56,231 bases of DNA, taken from Intoshia linei. Lineage: Eukaryota > Orthonectida > Rhopaluridae. The translations under genes were made by a program, and so were the position numbers. The notes below the pieces were generated by a model, which saw only the letters and a list, made by a program, of their open reading frames with translations, was not told where the DNA came from and searched no databases. The first letter of the stretch is position 1. Every line of letters begins with the position of its first letter. Positions 35,530 to 48,100 of the stretch are shown one piece after another. The stretch is from assembly GCA_001642005.1 (NCBI GenBank), contig LWCA01000090.1, positions 1-56,231 of the forward strand, given 5' to 3'.

Positions 35530-36130
35530 ATACTATTATAATCCTAACTTATATAAAAGGCGATTTTTGTTTGTGTGTCTGTCCGTGTGTGTATTCCACT
35601 TTATTGAAATAACTACCACTCTTAGAATTTTTTAAAAACCACATTTCCATTACAGTTTTTTCCGGGACGTATAATAAGATAAATTTCAACCTCCCAATTT
35701 CACATCTTAAGGGTCAAAAACCCTGTTGTCTCTCTTTTTGAAGAGCAAACGAGTTGGAGAATTTAAAAAAATATATCAATTGTCCTTCTTTTTGAAATCA
35801 AACGAGTTGGAGAATTTAAAAAAAGTATAGTTTTTTTCGGGACATATAATAAGATAAATTTCAACCTCCCAATTTCACATCTTACGGGTCAAAAACCCCT
35901 GTTGTCCTCTTTTTAAAAATCAAACGAGTTGGAGAATTTCAAAAAATTTATACGCTGATACGGATTTTGAAATCAAACATTATCATTAATTTAAATTTAA
36001 AAAAAATTAAGTCTTCAAAGCCAAAACACCAAATTACTTTTCTTTTTTTAATAAAAACAACCCTAGAATTTCAAAAAATTTAAATCCGAATAAGTAACGA
36101 CTTCACGGTCAAAAAAGCATTTTAGTATTC
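35530..36130 (+). repeat. Family C repeat with internal duplication
   Basis: It starts 'tatataaaaggcgatttttg' and 'tgtgtgtctgtccgtgtgtg', then 'ttttttccgggacgtataat', 'caacctcccaatttcacatc' and 'gggtcaaaaaccc'. The block from 35655 to 35760 is repeated almost exactly at 35828-35935, so a local duplication occurred. Copies also lie at 39170-39560 (+), 44040-44440 (-) and 20050-20600 (-). It occupies the presumed long 5' intron of the dehydrogenase gene. Confidence 0.75.
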
Positions 36131-36811
36131 ATATATTTTTTACCGAAATATTTCATTAAAACAAAAAATGTGAAATAATTAACGGTCTGAAAATTAAAAA
36201 AAAATTATTCTGATAGAGCTTATTCCAGTTGATATAAATATAAAATTTCAACCCCAGAAATCTACGCATTCCCGGTGAAAAATAATGTTTAATATATTAT
36301 CAACCAATATTTTTAATATTTCGATTAAAATCAAAAATTGAAAATGTAAATTTTGATCCTATAATTTCAAAAGAAATGTGCATTGTATGTCTACACATTT
36401 CCAATAAAGACATATAGGTGAAAATCTATATAATTCATTCCTTTGGAATTTTTTTCATTGCCACTCAATTTTTAAATTTTCATTTTTAAAACATTTTTAT
36501 TAAACATTCAAATTTAAATAAGAAACTACAACAACGCAACTAAAAAAATTTTGTTAATATTATTTTTATATTACAATCCTTTGCAATAATGGTAAAATTC
36601 GACTGAAATGTTTATAAAGTGAAGAATCAGTTAGTTATTGATACACAATTGGTATTTTTTAAGTATTTATTAAATTGGTACTGAATATATGTCATCAGTG
36701 ATGACTCATCACATTGAAAATGACAAAATAGGTTTTTATAATTTTATTTTTTCTGGAATTTATGCTATTTTGACAAACTTTTAGGATTGGACTGTTTTTA
36801 AAATTCTTTAC

Positions 36812-36900
36812 TCAAATGTTAACAAACAAAAAATTAAGATGGAATAATTCACTTTAAAGTAAAAAGTAATGTAATATGATGGTTCCACCTGAAACTCAAG
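36812..36900 (+). repeat. Family A fragment
   Basis: Carries 'ttaagatggaataattcact', 'taaagtaaaaagtaatgtaa' and 'tatgatggttccacctgaaa' and then stops abruptly, followed about 25 bp later by a pogo-like MITE. Confidence 0.7.
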
Positions 36901-36927
36901 CTAGTTATAATATAATAGAAGAGAATA

Positions 36928-37046
36928 CAGTTCTCCAATATTTAAATTTGTCAATTTTGAATATTAGGAAATTAACAGGAAAGTGTTATAAATGTTTAAA
37001 TTTCCCTAGATATTGATAGAGAAGGTGGACATTATTAGGAGAACTG
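36928..37046 (+). mobile_element. Pogo-like MITE with TA duplication
   Basis: The ends CAGTTCTCCAATA and TATTAGGAGAACTG are inverted (CAGTTCTCCtAATA), extend imperfectly to about 19 bp, and are flanked by TA on both sides. The 119-bp body is non-coding. End style matches the elements at 13956 and 43303. Confidence 0.8.
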
Positions 37047-37271
37047 TATTTCAATTATATAATTTCAATGGAAATTATGATTAATAAATAAATAATTTAT
37101 TAAATTTATGAATATAAAAAGGGATTTGAGTTTCAAATCGTTTTATTTATTAACCATTGTAAAAAAACCATTCGATGTTGATAAACTGCGGATACAGTGT
37201 AATCTTCCATTATTATTTAATACCTAGCCATATAATTAAATTAATACATAATTATATAATAAATAACTAAC

Positions 37272-37320
37272 CTTGGAAGTAAGTGATCTCAACATTATCA
37301 GTTAACCCTATTATTTCAAC
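37272..37320 (-). CDS. DLD: Candidate 5' exon of dihydrolipoyl dehydrogenase
   Basis: A 49-nt open stretch (VEIIGLTDNVEITYFQ) between a good acceptor (ttttttttag) and donor CAAG|GTTAGT, ending in phase 1, as needed to join exon 35476 (G+AA = Glu before SDVIVIGSGPGG). No start methionine is included and it is not mitochondrial-presequence-like, so another exon would still be required. Support is only phase, strand and splice sites. Confidence 0.3.
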
Positions 37321-37467
37321 CTAAAAAAAAGTTTATTTTTTGAAAATATCGCTATTAACGAATGTAAAGTTTACAGTTTTTTAACATTAATTCACAGTAA
37401 TGTGCAGTTAAACTAATTATTGCCTGTTGTTGAGTAGTTTAACTAATTTAGTAGCTGTCAAATTACC

Positions 37468-37740
37468 AAGTGCCGAACCTACCATACTGCTACCCCTTTT
37501 GGGTGGGGTGGGGTTTGACACAATTTTTGTAAAATTGAGGCCACACTTTTTTCAAATTGAGCATTAAAAAAATGATATTCTTGAATATCATAGCTATTTT
37601 TTTTTGTGTTAAATTTAAAATATTAAGCCAAGAGTCTTAGAGAGGTCGCTAGGTATATATGACACTGCATAGTTTATGAAAAAAAATTTAGGTGTCTATT
37701 TTCTATTTTCGGATGGTCTCGAGCTGGGTTGGTTCGGCTC
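37468..37740 (+). mobile_element. Family F hAT-like element
   Basis: The left end 'agtgccgaacctacc' is inverted to the right end 'ggttggttcggctctg'. The body matches 12335-12600 ('caaattgagcattaaaaaaa', 'tgtgttaaatttaaaat', 'agagaggtcgctag'). A partial third copy is at 37975-38092, ending 'gtgttcggctct'. Non-coding. Confidence 0.65.
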
Positions 37741-37974
37741 TGCAATTATCATATATATACTTCTTTTTTATATGACACGATGCAGGTTAATAGATGAATA
37801 AATTAATATTGCTTTTTTTCAAATTTTTCTATAAGACGATTTCAAACTAATAAAATCAATTGTAATGTTTTTCAACATGTAAATCAAAAATTTTTCAATA
37901 TTGTACCTTAGTCTTGCTTATTATAAAATAGTAAATTGATAAAATATTAACATCAATGTCAAATTTTAACAACT

Positions 37975-38092
37975 CAACAGTCTTAGAGAAGTGGATAGGG
38001 TTATTTGACACTACAATTCGTTTGCTAAATTTTTAAAGACCCTATTTTTTATTTTAGGGTTTGCCACCAGCTAGCTGTGTTCGGCTCTAGGA
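37975..38092 (+). repeat. Family F right-end fragment
   Basis: Shares 'gtcttagagaagtggatag', 'gacactacaattcg', 'accctattttttatttt' and the terminal 'gtgttcggctct' with the fuller copies at 37468 and 12335. Confidence 0.6.
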
Positions 38093-38814
38093 ACTACTAT
38101 CGAAATAAGTTTAATCATTACATAGATTAAATTTCACGCACGTCAAAATAATTCAGGCTATTCTGTAAAACATTAATTTATTTTAATAAAATGATGTTTA
38201 TGTTCATTAATAATAATGATGAATGAATGATAATGAATAATATTCTATTTTATTATATTATTAAAAAAAGATTATTTTCATTTTATTTAAATTTTTTTTG
38301 TGGACCATCTACAATTTCCTGTGGTCCACTTTGGCAACCACTGGCCTAAGCAAAGATATCCTTGAATATCGATAGAATGTTGCTTATGTTGAACAGTGTT
38401 AATTAATTTAATGTCTCTGTGTTACCGCTTATTTACAATAAATGTAAAAAATTAACAATCGTAGAATTTTAAAAAACCAAATTTCTAGTTCAGTTTTTAG
38501 CAAGTGATATTTATATCTTTGTTTTATTTCTAGAAATTAAGTCCTTCTCAGTCAAATATCATATTTCCTTTTTTTTTAATAATAAAATCAGCTAAAAGTT
38601 TAACAAAAACGTAAATTCTGGGAGTAAATAGATACCATTAAATTAAAAAATTAAATACCGGTACATATTGTATTTAAAATTTCATTTTTTTGGAATTTAC
38701 GTTTTTTATGACAATTTTTAGAATTGTAGTGTTTTTCTTTATCTTTAAGATTATACACTTATTCTCGCGAATAAATTAAAAAAATGGGATCACAAAATTT
38801 TTTTTAAAATTCTA

Positions 38815-39062
38815 TACACAAATGTTAAAATAAAATTAAATAGGAATAATTCACCTTAAATTAAAAGATAATTTGAAATGACCGGTCCACGGTGAGACAA
38901 GTTTGGGAATCACTTCTTTAAAGGATTGGTAATAGTAAATAGAAACATTTTTAGGTAAGATTTTATTATATTATTTATTATGTTAATTTATTTTTTGGAT
39001 AGAATTAAAAAATTTTGCCCTCAGCAGAGCTAGCTATTGTTTGTAAAAACAACCGCGCTCAA
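38815..39062 (+). repeat. Family A repeat, near-full copy
   Basis: Contains 'aggaataattcaccttaaat', 'gtccacggtgagacaagttt', 'gggaatcacttctttaaagg', 'attggtaatagtaaatagaa' and 'attttgccctcagcagagct'. A 'tggtccactttggcaaccactgg' scrap of a hAT-like end lies just upstream at 38315-38345. Confidence 0.7.
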
Positions 39063-39169
39063 AAATTTCTAAAAAGGCTTTGGGTCACTCGTTGATAAGC
39101 ACTGATATAATGCTTATTGCCTTAATAGTAAATGTTAGTTTAGGACCTAAACTTTATATGGAAAGTATA

Positions 39170-39560
39170 CATATTCTTACTTATATAAGATGCTATGTAA
39201 TATTTGTTTGTGTGTTTGTTCAGCTTTATTTAAATAACTACCCTTCTTAGAATTTTATAAAGTCCACATTTCAATTACAATTTTTTCCGGGGTGTTCGCA
39301 AACTTAATTTCAACCTCCCAAACTCACATCTTACGGGTCAAAAACCCCAATTGTTTGTTTTTTTTATGAAAATCAAACAAGTTGGACAATTTAAAAAAAT
39401 TATATCTTCAGGCCTAAAACCCCAAATTACTATTCTTTTTTTAATGAAAACAGCCCTTTCAAAAAATTTACAGGTGGTACAGTTGTATCCTGTTAACACA
39501 CTTAAAAATTTCAATCCGAATAAGTGACGACTTCACTCACTTCTGCATTGAACATTTATA
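39170..39560 (+). repeat. Family C repeat, + copy
   Basis: Contains 'ttttttccggggtgttcgca', 'atttcaacctcccaaactca' and 'tacgggtcaaaaacccc'. The tail runs into 'ccgaataagtgacgacttca', shared with 36085-36110. Confidence 0.65.
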
Positions 39561-39787
39561 CATTTTTAATAAAGAAATATGGGTGAAAATATATATAATT
39601 CATTCTTTCGCAATTTTTCAATCTCAATTCTCATTTTCAAAAAATTTTGTTTAAAATTTAAATTTACACTACAACGAATTACAAATGTTAACAAACAAAA
39701 AATTAAGATTGAATAATTCACTTTAAAGTAAAAAGTAATGATATGATGGTTCCACCTGAAACAGATTTAGGAACCACTCCTTTAAAG

Positions 39788-40522
39788 CAGGGTTTCTTGA
39801 CCGGGTGCTAGAATTAATTTCAGGGGGTGCTAGAAAAACTATTCTTATTTTTTAAATTTTGAATAAAAAATGTTAATAATAAAATCCAATTAAACGTATT
39901 TTCAAATTGAAATTTACTTTATCACTCAAATAAGTGTATATTGATTTATGCAAAAAATTCGCCAATGGAACAATGAATATGTAAAGTATGAATTTACTGG
40001 GCTTATAGAAAGTGGGAAGAATAATAGAGTTCAATGCATGAACTATCATTATATAATGTGTAATTCCAATCTTAAACCTTGTCGTCTCGTAAAACACCTA
40101 GAAAAATATCCAAACAATGGAAATACATCGATTGATAATTTTTGCATTAAGAGAGCACGATATGACCAAAGAGGGAAAATAGCTGTTGTAGAACAAAGTT
40201 TGACGTTATGATTTTATCTGAATTTTGGTGTTCACAAATTAATTTAAAATATTTTTTTGATTACATAGTTTTGTTGCTTTTATATATAGATTGTATTCAA
40301 GAAAAAAATTGGTTTAATGGATAAATATAATTTAAATCTCATCAAATACAGCTTCTATGTTTATTTATTGATTATGTTCGATATAGTAATTTTTTAAAAT
40401 CTCAATAAAATACGATTTTTAAGTTGAATTTTAAGGTATCATTTTATATTTTTTAAGGGGTGGTGGAAATAATTGATCTGGCTAACAGGGGTGCTAAATT
40501 TAAAAAAGGTTAAGAAACCCTG
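39788..40522 (+). mobile_element. hAT element with BED-finger remnant, exact 8-bp duplication
   Basis: The terminal inverted repeats CAGGGTTTCTTGACC and GGTTAAGAAACCCTG match at 14 of 15 positions. The element is flanked by identical 8-mers ctttaaag (39780-39787 and 40523-40530), the hAT signature. It is 735 bp long and contains one BED-type coding piece but no DDE/RNase-H-like hAT catalytic domain, so it is a deletion derivative. It is inserted in a family A repeat. Confidence 0.92.
39948..40211 (+). pseudogene. BED zinc-finger N-terminus of a hAT (ZBED5/Buster-like) transposase
   Basis: An 87-codon ATG frame. MQKIRQWNNEYVKYEFTGL, then CMNYHYIMCNSNLKPCRLVK, HLEKYPNN and FCIKRARYDQRG follow the N-terminus of ZBED5/SCAND3-like hAT proteins ('W-E-Y--FGF', 'QC-LC-----MKP--L--H----P', 'F--KR'). 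One finger cysteine is replaced (CMNY where CxxC is expected), so metal binding is doubtful. It ends where the catalytic domain should begin. Confidence 0.8.
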
Positions 40523-40600
40523 CTTTAAAGGATTGATAATAGTGAATAGTAGGATTTTTAAATTAGATTTTCAACGTGAATTTATTTACTAAATTTGTTA

Positions 40601-42127
40601 GTTATTTATTTATATATATTATTTATTAGTTAAATATTGTATCTGAATTAAAGTAGTGATCACCAATGACCCATAAATATTGGAATAATAGTATTCTATT
40701 GATTTTATAAATACCTAAATTACAGTTTATATTTTATACCGTGTATAAATATTATAAAACAAATAATAATGCATAAAATATATGAAAATAATTACATCAA
40801 TTAAAAAATGTACTTCATACTTTGAACCCTTATTTGTAAACTCAATCTTAATTTGAAAATATGTTTTAGCTGATACATTGTATAACTATTATTGGATGTT
40901 AATGAAATTTGTATATCAATGTCTTGATTTGAATATGAGTCCATTTTTGTCATGTTATGTGATGGTCAAGTGTAAATTTAATTTAATTGTGATCAAAATA
41001 TGGCTCATGATAAAAAATCATTACAATTTAATAATAATATAATTATTAATAAATTTCATTCTACTTTTTAAGTTATCTGTCTAAATATTGATTAAACTCA
41101 AAAATGTTACTCATCGTGTATAATCTTACTATTGTGACCCAAAATATGATATGATTATTATTGAAAGTTTATCAATTTTGATTGTAATGGAAATTAAATG
41201 TAGATAAAATCATAAATTTTTCATTAAATATGGGTATTCATTTTATTTTCAACTTATAATTAATACATCAAATATTTTATATAAATTTTATGTATTTTAC
41301 ATTGTATTGTTTATTACATTATGAAATTTAAATATGAGTTTAGAATTCAAAAAATTCAATAGAAATAAAATAAAAAGCATATCGTCGACTTTTTTGAAGA
41401 AACGCCACTTTAACAAACTTATTTCTGAAAATTTGAATATATTTCACAGGTAATTTAGAAAAAATATCAAAGGATTTTGGTTTATTTTTACTTGACAGTG
41501 AAGTAATTTATTAAACTGAAGGTTATATCGTTTTGACATTTATAGGATTATTTTATGGAATTTATATATATTTATCTATTTCAATTACATTTTTTTATTT
41601 TAACGAATTCGAATCGATTTAAACAAATTTAATTTAAATTTAATTGGAATGATTTATTCCATCTTCAGAACGGTTGGTATAAAACAATAATATATTTTGG
41701 GATATTTTGTATATTTACAATTACATTGTAAACTATATTTAATTTTACATTTTATCAAGCGTTATTTGATTGAATACAAATTAAATGAAATTATAAAATT
41801 TAAAACAGGTTTATGTATGCATTTAGATTTTTTATATTAATGAATAAATAATATTAAGTTTCTACATTATTTTACCATAGAATTTATTGATTAAATTGGA
41901 AATATGATTTAGTTAAAAAGGAATCGATTAAAATATTTTAAACATATCAAAATCATTAACCATACAGCGAAAACTGTACTATTAAATAATGTCAACACAA
42001 GTATATGAATATAATGTAACTAATTTTGAATAATATATTTATTAAACGTGTTATTGCAAACTATACAAACAGTGACATAACTAACTTGATTTCTATTTAC
42101 TTGTGAAAATTTTACCTATTTCTTAAT
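40601..42127. other. Intergenic, no gene or named repeat seen
   Basis: A+T-rich. It contains the presumed promoter and 5' leader of the FLVCR-like gene, but no specific element can be supported. Confidence 0.4.
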
Positions 42128-45100
42128 ATGACTTTAGGAACTAGATATGAATCTATCCACTCTGAACAAGAAGAATCTCTAATTAGCAAACAAACCGATT
42201 ATAGAAATAAAAGTAATGACGAATACATGCTAAATATAAAGATTTATCACAAAAGATGGATAATGTTGGCAATTTTTGTGACATACACTTTAGCAAATGC
42301 TTTTCAATGGACTCATTTATTTATTATATCAGATTCTATAGAGAAATATTATGAACCAAGTTTACCCAAGAATGACACTTTTTTGTTTATGATTCTTATA
42401 GAATCATTATCAGTATCGTACATGTTGATGTATTTAATTTTTATTATACCGTCATATATTGTTCTTGAAAAATATGGAATGCGTACAACAGCAATAATTG
42501 CAACTGTATTAAATTGCGCTGGAGCATGGTTAAAATGTCTTGCCATTTCTCCAGATCGATATTACATGCTCTTAATAGGTATCGTTGTATCACTATTATT
42601 AGATATTAGAGTTAAACGTTAAAGATTTCACAAGTTGAATATTAATGTTTTTGATACATGTATAACATTGTATTATATATTGTATTTATGTCCATTTGAA
42701 TGAAAATTTAAGTCATTTTTGAGTAAAAAGTTTCCTTAAATTTATACATTTTTTAATTTATCGCTTGCAACTATAATACTTGAAATAATATGAAAAAGTA
42801 AACTTTGGTTCAAAGATTAATTTAATAAAATTTAAAGTATCTGTCGACATACTTTTTAATTTTTGTTGTTATTCTTAGATTTAATATCTATATCCTAATC
42901 TTAATCCAAATTTATAATATGAATATTACAATTTTACGAAAAAGATTACGAATAATTACAAAACAATATTGCAATCTGTTAAATAAAGCTAAACAACTTT
43001 AACGTATTTAGTTTGACGTTTTACTGTCCTAAAAACCTTTAATTTTCTCATTTTGTAAATATAATTTGTGTATAATTAGTCAAAAAGATAGAATTACTCA
43101 GATAAAATACATTATTTCAATTGAGTATTACATGTACTAGAAAACTACAAACTACGAATGTCAACAAAAATGAACTTACTGTTAGTGTTCTAATAATTTT
43201 ATTTATTTTTAAATTGTTTTAAACAAATAATTAATAATAATAAAAGTAAAGTATTGATGTATTTTTTGAAAAATTAAAATAGTGAGATATTATTACCATA
43301 TACTATATTTTCTCCACACTCGTCAACTCTATAACTCGCCAATTCTCTAAATCGTCATTAATTTAATAAATCATCACAAGAATGGCGAGTTATAGAGAGA
43401 ATACAGTAATAACATGAATATATGTACTTGATATATTCATTACAATGTCGTCATCAGAGATTGAAATTGACTTTAAAAATCAGAGTCGACTTGAATCGAC
43501 TAAAAATTTTTTATATGAAAGGTTAAAAGTAAATCCATCATATCATCTATAACAGGATTTCCAAAGGGATAATTAAAAAAATTTAGAAAAATTATTAGAT
43601 TTATCCCTAAAAATGACATTGAAAAGTGACTTTCTCAATTGGGAATGTATTAACTATAAAGATACTGAAATTAAATACATTGTAATTGAGTAAAATCTTG
43701 TTTTAATCTCCATTACACATAAGGCCCAATTTCAATAATTTGAATATCATAGGGTTGCACTGTGGGATTAAAAAAATGTACAATTATTTATTTTGAAATT
43801 TAATGAAACTAATAATTTTTATACATGTACATGTTACAATATTTTCACAGTATTTTCATGTATTTATACTGTGATATTTAAATGACAAACGCAACTCGTA
43901 TAGATAGCGTTAAATGTTTTTGATTGCGAATTAGTTTTTCTATTTTAAAATTACACACTTGTAGTGCTAATTGCTCTTGATCCTTTTGTCTTTCTGTAGT
44001 GTCATAAATTATTTAAAGTTTACATGAATATTTGAATGAATAAATTACATAGATTTTCACCCATATGTCTTTTTTGAAATTCTAAAGCTTTTTTCAAAAA
44101 AAAGGAAGGCCAATTTGGGGTTTTGGACCTGAAGATATAATTTTTTTAAATTTAAATTTGTGATAATGTTTATGATTTTAAAATCCGCATCAGCGTATAT
44201 ATTTTTTTAAATTCTTTAACTTGTTTAATTTTCAAAAAGAGGTACAACAGGGGTTTTTGACCCTTAAGATGTGAAATTGGGAGGTTGAAATTTATGTCAT
44301 TATACGACCGGATAAAACTGCAATTGAAATGTGGTCTTTAAAAAATTTTAAGAGTGTTATTTATTTCAATAAAGTGGTACACACACAGACAGACACAAAC
44401 AAAAATCACGTCGTATTTTATATAAGTTAAAATGTATTTATACGTGTAACAATGCAATTCATTTTGTGTTGACGTAGGTTGAACGGTCATAAGGGCTTCC
44501 TTTAATTTTAACAATCTTAATGATAGCGTTCCAGTTAGTAACAACTTATAATATTTTTCAAAATAATATTGGAAAAAGATAATAATGCCCTTAAGCGTTG
44601 CTAATTTGTGGTTGGAATAAGAGGTTTTTAAAAAAAGTATTGGAAAAAGGATATTTTTCCATTAAGGGCTGGAAAATTAAATTTTTGATTACATTTTATT
44701 AGTGGTGGGATTTTTGAAATGGTAAATTTTAAATATTATATAATCATATTTTTATAGTAATAACAAACATAAATCAAATACAGGTATGTCTCAATTTTTT
44801 TCGGGAAATCCCGGGAAATCTTGGGAAATGGTAAAAATCCCGGGAATTTTTCCCCGGCATAATCACTACCTGCGGTATATATCTTTTATCTGTTAACCAA
44901 GACAATAATTAATAATTAATAAATTAATAATAGTTACTTTAACTTGTGATAATAAACTCTATTAAAATATTTATAGGACAAATTGTTGCTGCAATTGCAC
45001 AAGCATTTATACTTGGTTTGCCAGCTAGATTAGCTGCTGTATGGTTTGGTCAAAACGAATTGGCCTTAGCAACCTCGATAGGTGTTTTTGGCAACCAGGT

Positions 45101-48100
45101 TTTATTTTAATAACAATATACATAACATGTATATAAAAAAATTACAGTACTTAATGAACTGTAAATATTTCAAAAATAAGTTTTTTAGTTTCAAAACATT
45201 ATATTAAAATATACAATACTAGTTGACTGTTGACTGAATGTACTACATACAAACAGTATCTAGTTTTGCCGAGGGCACATTTTTATTCTACCAAAAAAAT
45301 AAATTTAATAAAAAACTTTAAAAATGCTACTATTCACTATTATCAATTCTTTAAAGGAGTGGTCCAAAACTTGTTTCACGTGGACCCGTCATATCACATA
45401 ACCTTTTAATTTAAAGTGAATTATTCCACCTTAATTTTATTGTGTTAAAATTTGTGTAAATAACATTAAAAGCAATTTTGTTATCATATTTTTTTAATTT
45501 ATTAGACAGAATGTGTGTATAATCTTAAAAATAAAGTAAAAACAGTACAATCCTAAAAATTTTTAGTAATAGCTTAAATTCCAGAAAAAATAAAATTGTA
45601 AATACAGTGAAGACTCTATATAAGAATATTTATTAACTTGTGTCCTTATTAAAACTGATAAAACTAGTCAATAGATAAATATGAAAATTTTCATTGTGAA
45701 GACGATAGTGTGATTCAAATTTTTCAATTTTTAAAATAGCTACCCACTTTTTGCATTTGAAAAATTTTTCATAAACGAAACATGAACTTTATATATATGT
45801 ATTATTATGTTATATATGTACATAAATTTGTATATCGTGATGTCCAAGTTACATCATTAATTCAGTAATTACTAGGGTGTCTTTTGGTATATACTTTGGA
45901 TATATGGGTTGTGTATAAATTGATGATATGTGTATGTAAAATTATGTATTTATATTCTTATTTTTTATATATTCTTTGCAGTAATATGCATCTTAAAGCA
46001 ATTCTATGACGATTTAACAAATATTTTTGTTACTTTAAATCTATCTGATAGAGAAAAATTTAATTTAAATTATAACGACAAATTAAACACGAATTATAGA
46101 ATTTAATAAGATTCAATTTTAAATCTAGTATGAATTTTGACGGTATTATTTATTTTCATTTATTAAAGGACAGTTACGGCAAAAATAGCTAGTATTTTAT
46201 GATTTAAAATATTTTCATATGGATTTTTGTAACATATATAAAATTGGTTATCTTTATCCGTGGGCTATTTTTTGTTTACTTAAAAAAGGTGTTTTTGGAC
46301 ACAGGTTAATATACATATACATGTATATATGTATATCAGGATGGCCCAACAATATGTCACGGAATCTGCAATTGGAGTTGTGTGAATTACAATCAGATTC
46401 TTTCATTTGAATAATTATAATTTAACAATATAAGAAAAAAATTTGTTTTAAAACAAAACAATCTGATTTTACCCTCTGTTGAAATGGTGTATAGCTCATT
46501 TTTAATTTTTAGCTGGAAAGACATAAAATTTTCTTGGACGCATAAATGCGCCAAGACGCACCGTTTAAAAACATTGGTTTACAGAATATCATAATTACCA
46601 CATTACCTAATTGTCATTAATTAAATTAATTAAATAGTTTTAGAAATAATTTTGTCTTAATTGTGTACTAATTAGTCTCAATTTCTTAGATTGATGAAAT
46701 TATTTTTTTAATGTTGCCACTTGCGAAATTTGTAAATTTTATTTTTTGGCCCTGACTCGCCATGTGTTTGGACCATTTTGATATATACATATGTATAATA
46801 ACATTATGATGTATATTATAATTTAATAAATAGATTGGATGCGCTTTAGGATTTGTTTTACCACCTATGTTTATTATTTATACATCTACATTGCACATGG
46901 GTTTAACTTTGATGTTAATTTCAACAGCAATATTTTGCAGTTTAATTTTGCTATTAACTTTTGCATGTATTCTATAAAAAAATGCGTATTCATTATATTA
47001 AATAGTTTTCCAAGAATGTCCAAAATTACCACCAACCATTGCTCAAGCAAAAATTTTATATGACACCAAGATGTTCCCTAGCAAAGGTTTGGTATTTTTA
47101 AATTAATATAAACTGAGATTGTAGAGACACGATCCCATTGAAATTCATTAGGAATAAACTTTAAGTATGTCAAATAGTCCACGAAGGCTTTGTAACCGCT
47201 AACATATTTAGTTAAACAGATTTAAGTATTTTATATGATTCACATAACGGGGAATTTTTAGTTGATTCTCAAAATTTATAATATTAATTTTTGGTAAAAT
47301 GGAATTTTTCAGAAAAATATGGGTAAAAGCGGTTTTTTTCCTTAAGGGTTGTTAAATTAGATTTTTTCTTTTGGGATCAGATAAAGGGATTTTGTCCTTA
47401 AGGGTTGGTAAAATTTACATTTTTTTCTTATGAGATTTTACTGAATTGAATAAAATATGCTAAAAATTTATTATTCACCCCTAAAAAAATTATTCACCCC
47501 CATGAGAAGCACTACTGTATTTGATTAAATTTTATTTAGAAAGGTGCGGCCTTATTAAATTTTTTTAGGACGTTAGTGCTGCCTTCGAACAATAAATGTT
47601 TCCCCACTTCTGGCCTAAAGTATAAAGTAAACTTAGAAAGTTATTAAATGTTAATAAAAAGTTTAATTTGCAATATACTCTTTTATCAATTTGCAAATTT
47701 TGGTACAGCCTAAATCTGCGATTACCAAGTGGGATACGGGGACCCCTTATGGTCCCAAAAATTATTTTAGGGAGACCAGCTCGTTTGATACTATGACTCA
47801 TAAATTACAGATACAATTTAAATCTTTTAAAATCCCCAAAAATAATTGAAAATAAAAATTAATTTGTAATAATATTTAGTTCATTATGTATTTACGTCTA
47901 TTTGATAGTTTCTGTTATTCTTACGTTGCTTATTAAATATATCTACGTCTTTATTCGGTTAGTTCAATCATTTATAAGTTTTCAGGTGTCCATTTTTGGT
48001 CAAATAGACTTTTATTATAATCTTTTTAATTCATGTGGTGTAGTAGTTACACTAAACTTAAATTATTATGGCCTACGAAATTATTTTTTTTTCAGTTTGG

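Larger units (their letters stand above)
39690..40600 (+). repeat. Family A repeat split by a hAT element
   Basis: The left half 39690-39787 ends '...ggaaccactcctttaaag'. The right half resumes at 40523 with 'ctttaaaggattgataatag' and ends 'tttcaacgtgaatttatt'. Removing the insert and one 8-bp duplication restores the normal family A order seen at 2440 and 32330. Confidence 0.85.

Noticed and set aside
46219-47063. Short ATG frames in this part of the transporter gene
   Set aside because: One lies in an intron with no homology; the other overlaps the real exon 46834-46966 in the wrong frame.
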